Below, piece by piece: positions 63,844-64,000 of a stretch of 64,000 bases of DNA. Every line of letters starts with the position of its first letter. Position 1 is the stretch's first letter. The position numbers were made by a program, and so were the translations under genes. The notes beneath the pieces were generated by a model. The model did no database searches. It worked only from the letters and a program-made list of their open reading frames with translations, and was not told where the DNA came from. Source of the DNA: Granulosicoccus sp045106475 (GTDB taxonomy: Bacteria; Pseudomonadota; Gammaproteobacteria; Granulosicoccales; Granulosicoccaceae); NCBI GenBank assembly GCA_045106475.1, contig JBGCEO010000068.1:1-64000 (forward strand). The letters run 5' to 3'.

Positions 63844-64000
63844 ATGGAAAGCAATACGGGTTGGGTGCAGCAGCGACAATCTGGCATTGGTTTCAATGAG
63901 CTGACCTCCATGATTGCAGAGCTTGTCGCTCATTTCGAAGAGCATCAAAACCCATCCTCCAGGCTGTTTCCGGATTGGGTATCTCCCAGCACGCGCACAA
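63844..64000 (+). CDS. Start of an unidentified gene cut by the window edge
   Basis: From an ATG at 63844 a frame stays open for 52 codons to the right edge, with a purine-rich AGAGGG site 6 bases upstream. The visible part, beginning MESNTGWVQQRQSGIGFNEL, is hydrophilic and shows no domain I recognise. It lies 133 bases after ubiD in the same direction, with no clear terminator between. I cannot assign a function. Confidence 0.5.
   Translation, partial: MESNTGWVQQRQSGIGFNELTSMIAELVAHFEEHQNPSSRLFPDWVSPSTRT

Overview
The window is the replication-origin region of a bacterial chromosome, most likely a gammaproteobacterium of mid-range GC. The evidence is the block rpmH-rnpA-yidD-yidC-mnmE / mnmG-rsmG-parA-parB / atpIBEFHAGDC on the minus strand, facing dnaA-dnaN-recF-gyrB on the plus strand, together with an envC-ctpA pair, an oligopeptidase A and ubiD. 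Coding strand switches at about 53.6-54 kb, as expected when replication forks leave from there. Three perfect DnaA boxes lie between dnaA and dnaN, and two parS-like palindromes lie inside recF. I cannot name the genus; an aquatic heterotroph with many importers is a weak inference.

Layout. 1-4.7 kb: a sugar or polyol catabolic operon (Tm-1-like protein, cupin, ketose 3-epimerase-type TIM barrel, PfkB kinase, DhaK, DhaL). 4.8-7.5 kb: envC and ctpA, cell-envelope hydrolysis control. 7.7-12.7 kb: hydroxyacid-oxoacid transhydrogenase followed by a Dpp/Opp-type importer with fused ATPases. 12.7-20.6 kb: assorted genes (YidB-like, two EamA permeases, a secreted GH16 glucanase with FN3-like modules inside its catalytic domain, a peptide/opine-type binding protein, a DsbA-like isomerase, a YcaD-like MFS permease), plus a compound octamer tandem repeat. 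20.7-23.9 kb: glmS and glmU.

24.2-32.2 kb is the most striking accessory region. A non-haem-iron oxygenase that has lost the cluster-binding part of its Rieske domain is followed by a reductase that carries an extra N-terminal Rieske domain and by a GST-like protein. This is the composition of the NdmC/NdmD/NdmE N7-demethylase of caffeine-degrading Pseudomonas. It runs directly, with 4-bp overlaps, into a complete BMP-type (nucleoside/purine family) ABC importer. The inferred job is uptake and oxidative N-demethylation of a methylated purine or a related heterocycle.

32.3-35.6 kb: a PhnP-like MBL hydrolase, a methanethiol oxidase/SBP56 gene, a [2Fe-2S] ferredoxin, and two tandem copies of a 130-bp imperfect palindrome of unknown nature ahead of the bidirectional terminator of the ATP synthase operon. 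35.6-53.6 kb: ATP synthase, chromosome partitioning, tRNA modification (MnmE/MnmG), membrane insertion (YidC/YidD) and RNase P, interrupted by one opposite-strand ABC exporter. rpmH (44 codons) is also present. 53.9-63.7 kb: dnaA, oriC-like region, dnaN, recF, gyrB, prlC/opdA, ubiD, and the start of an unidentified gene at the right edge.
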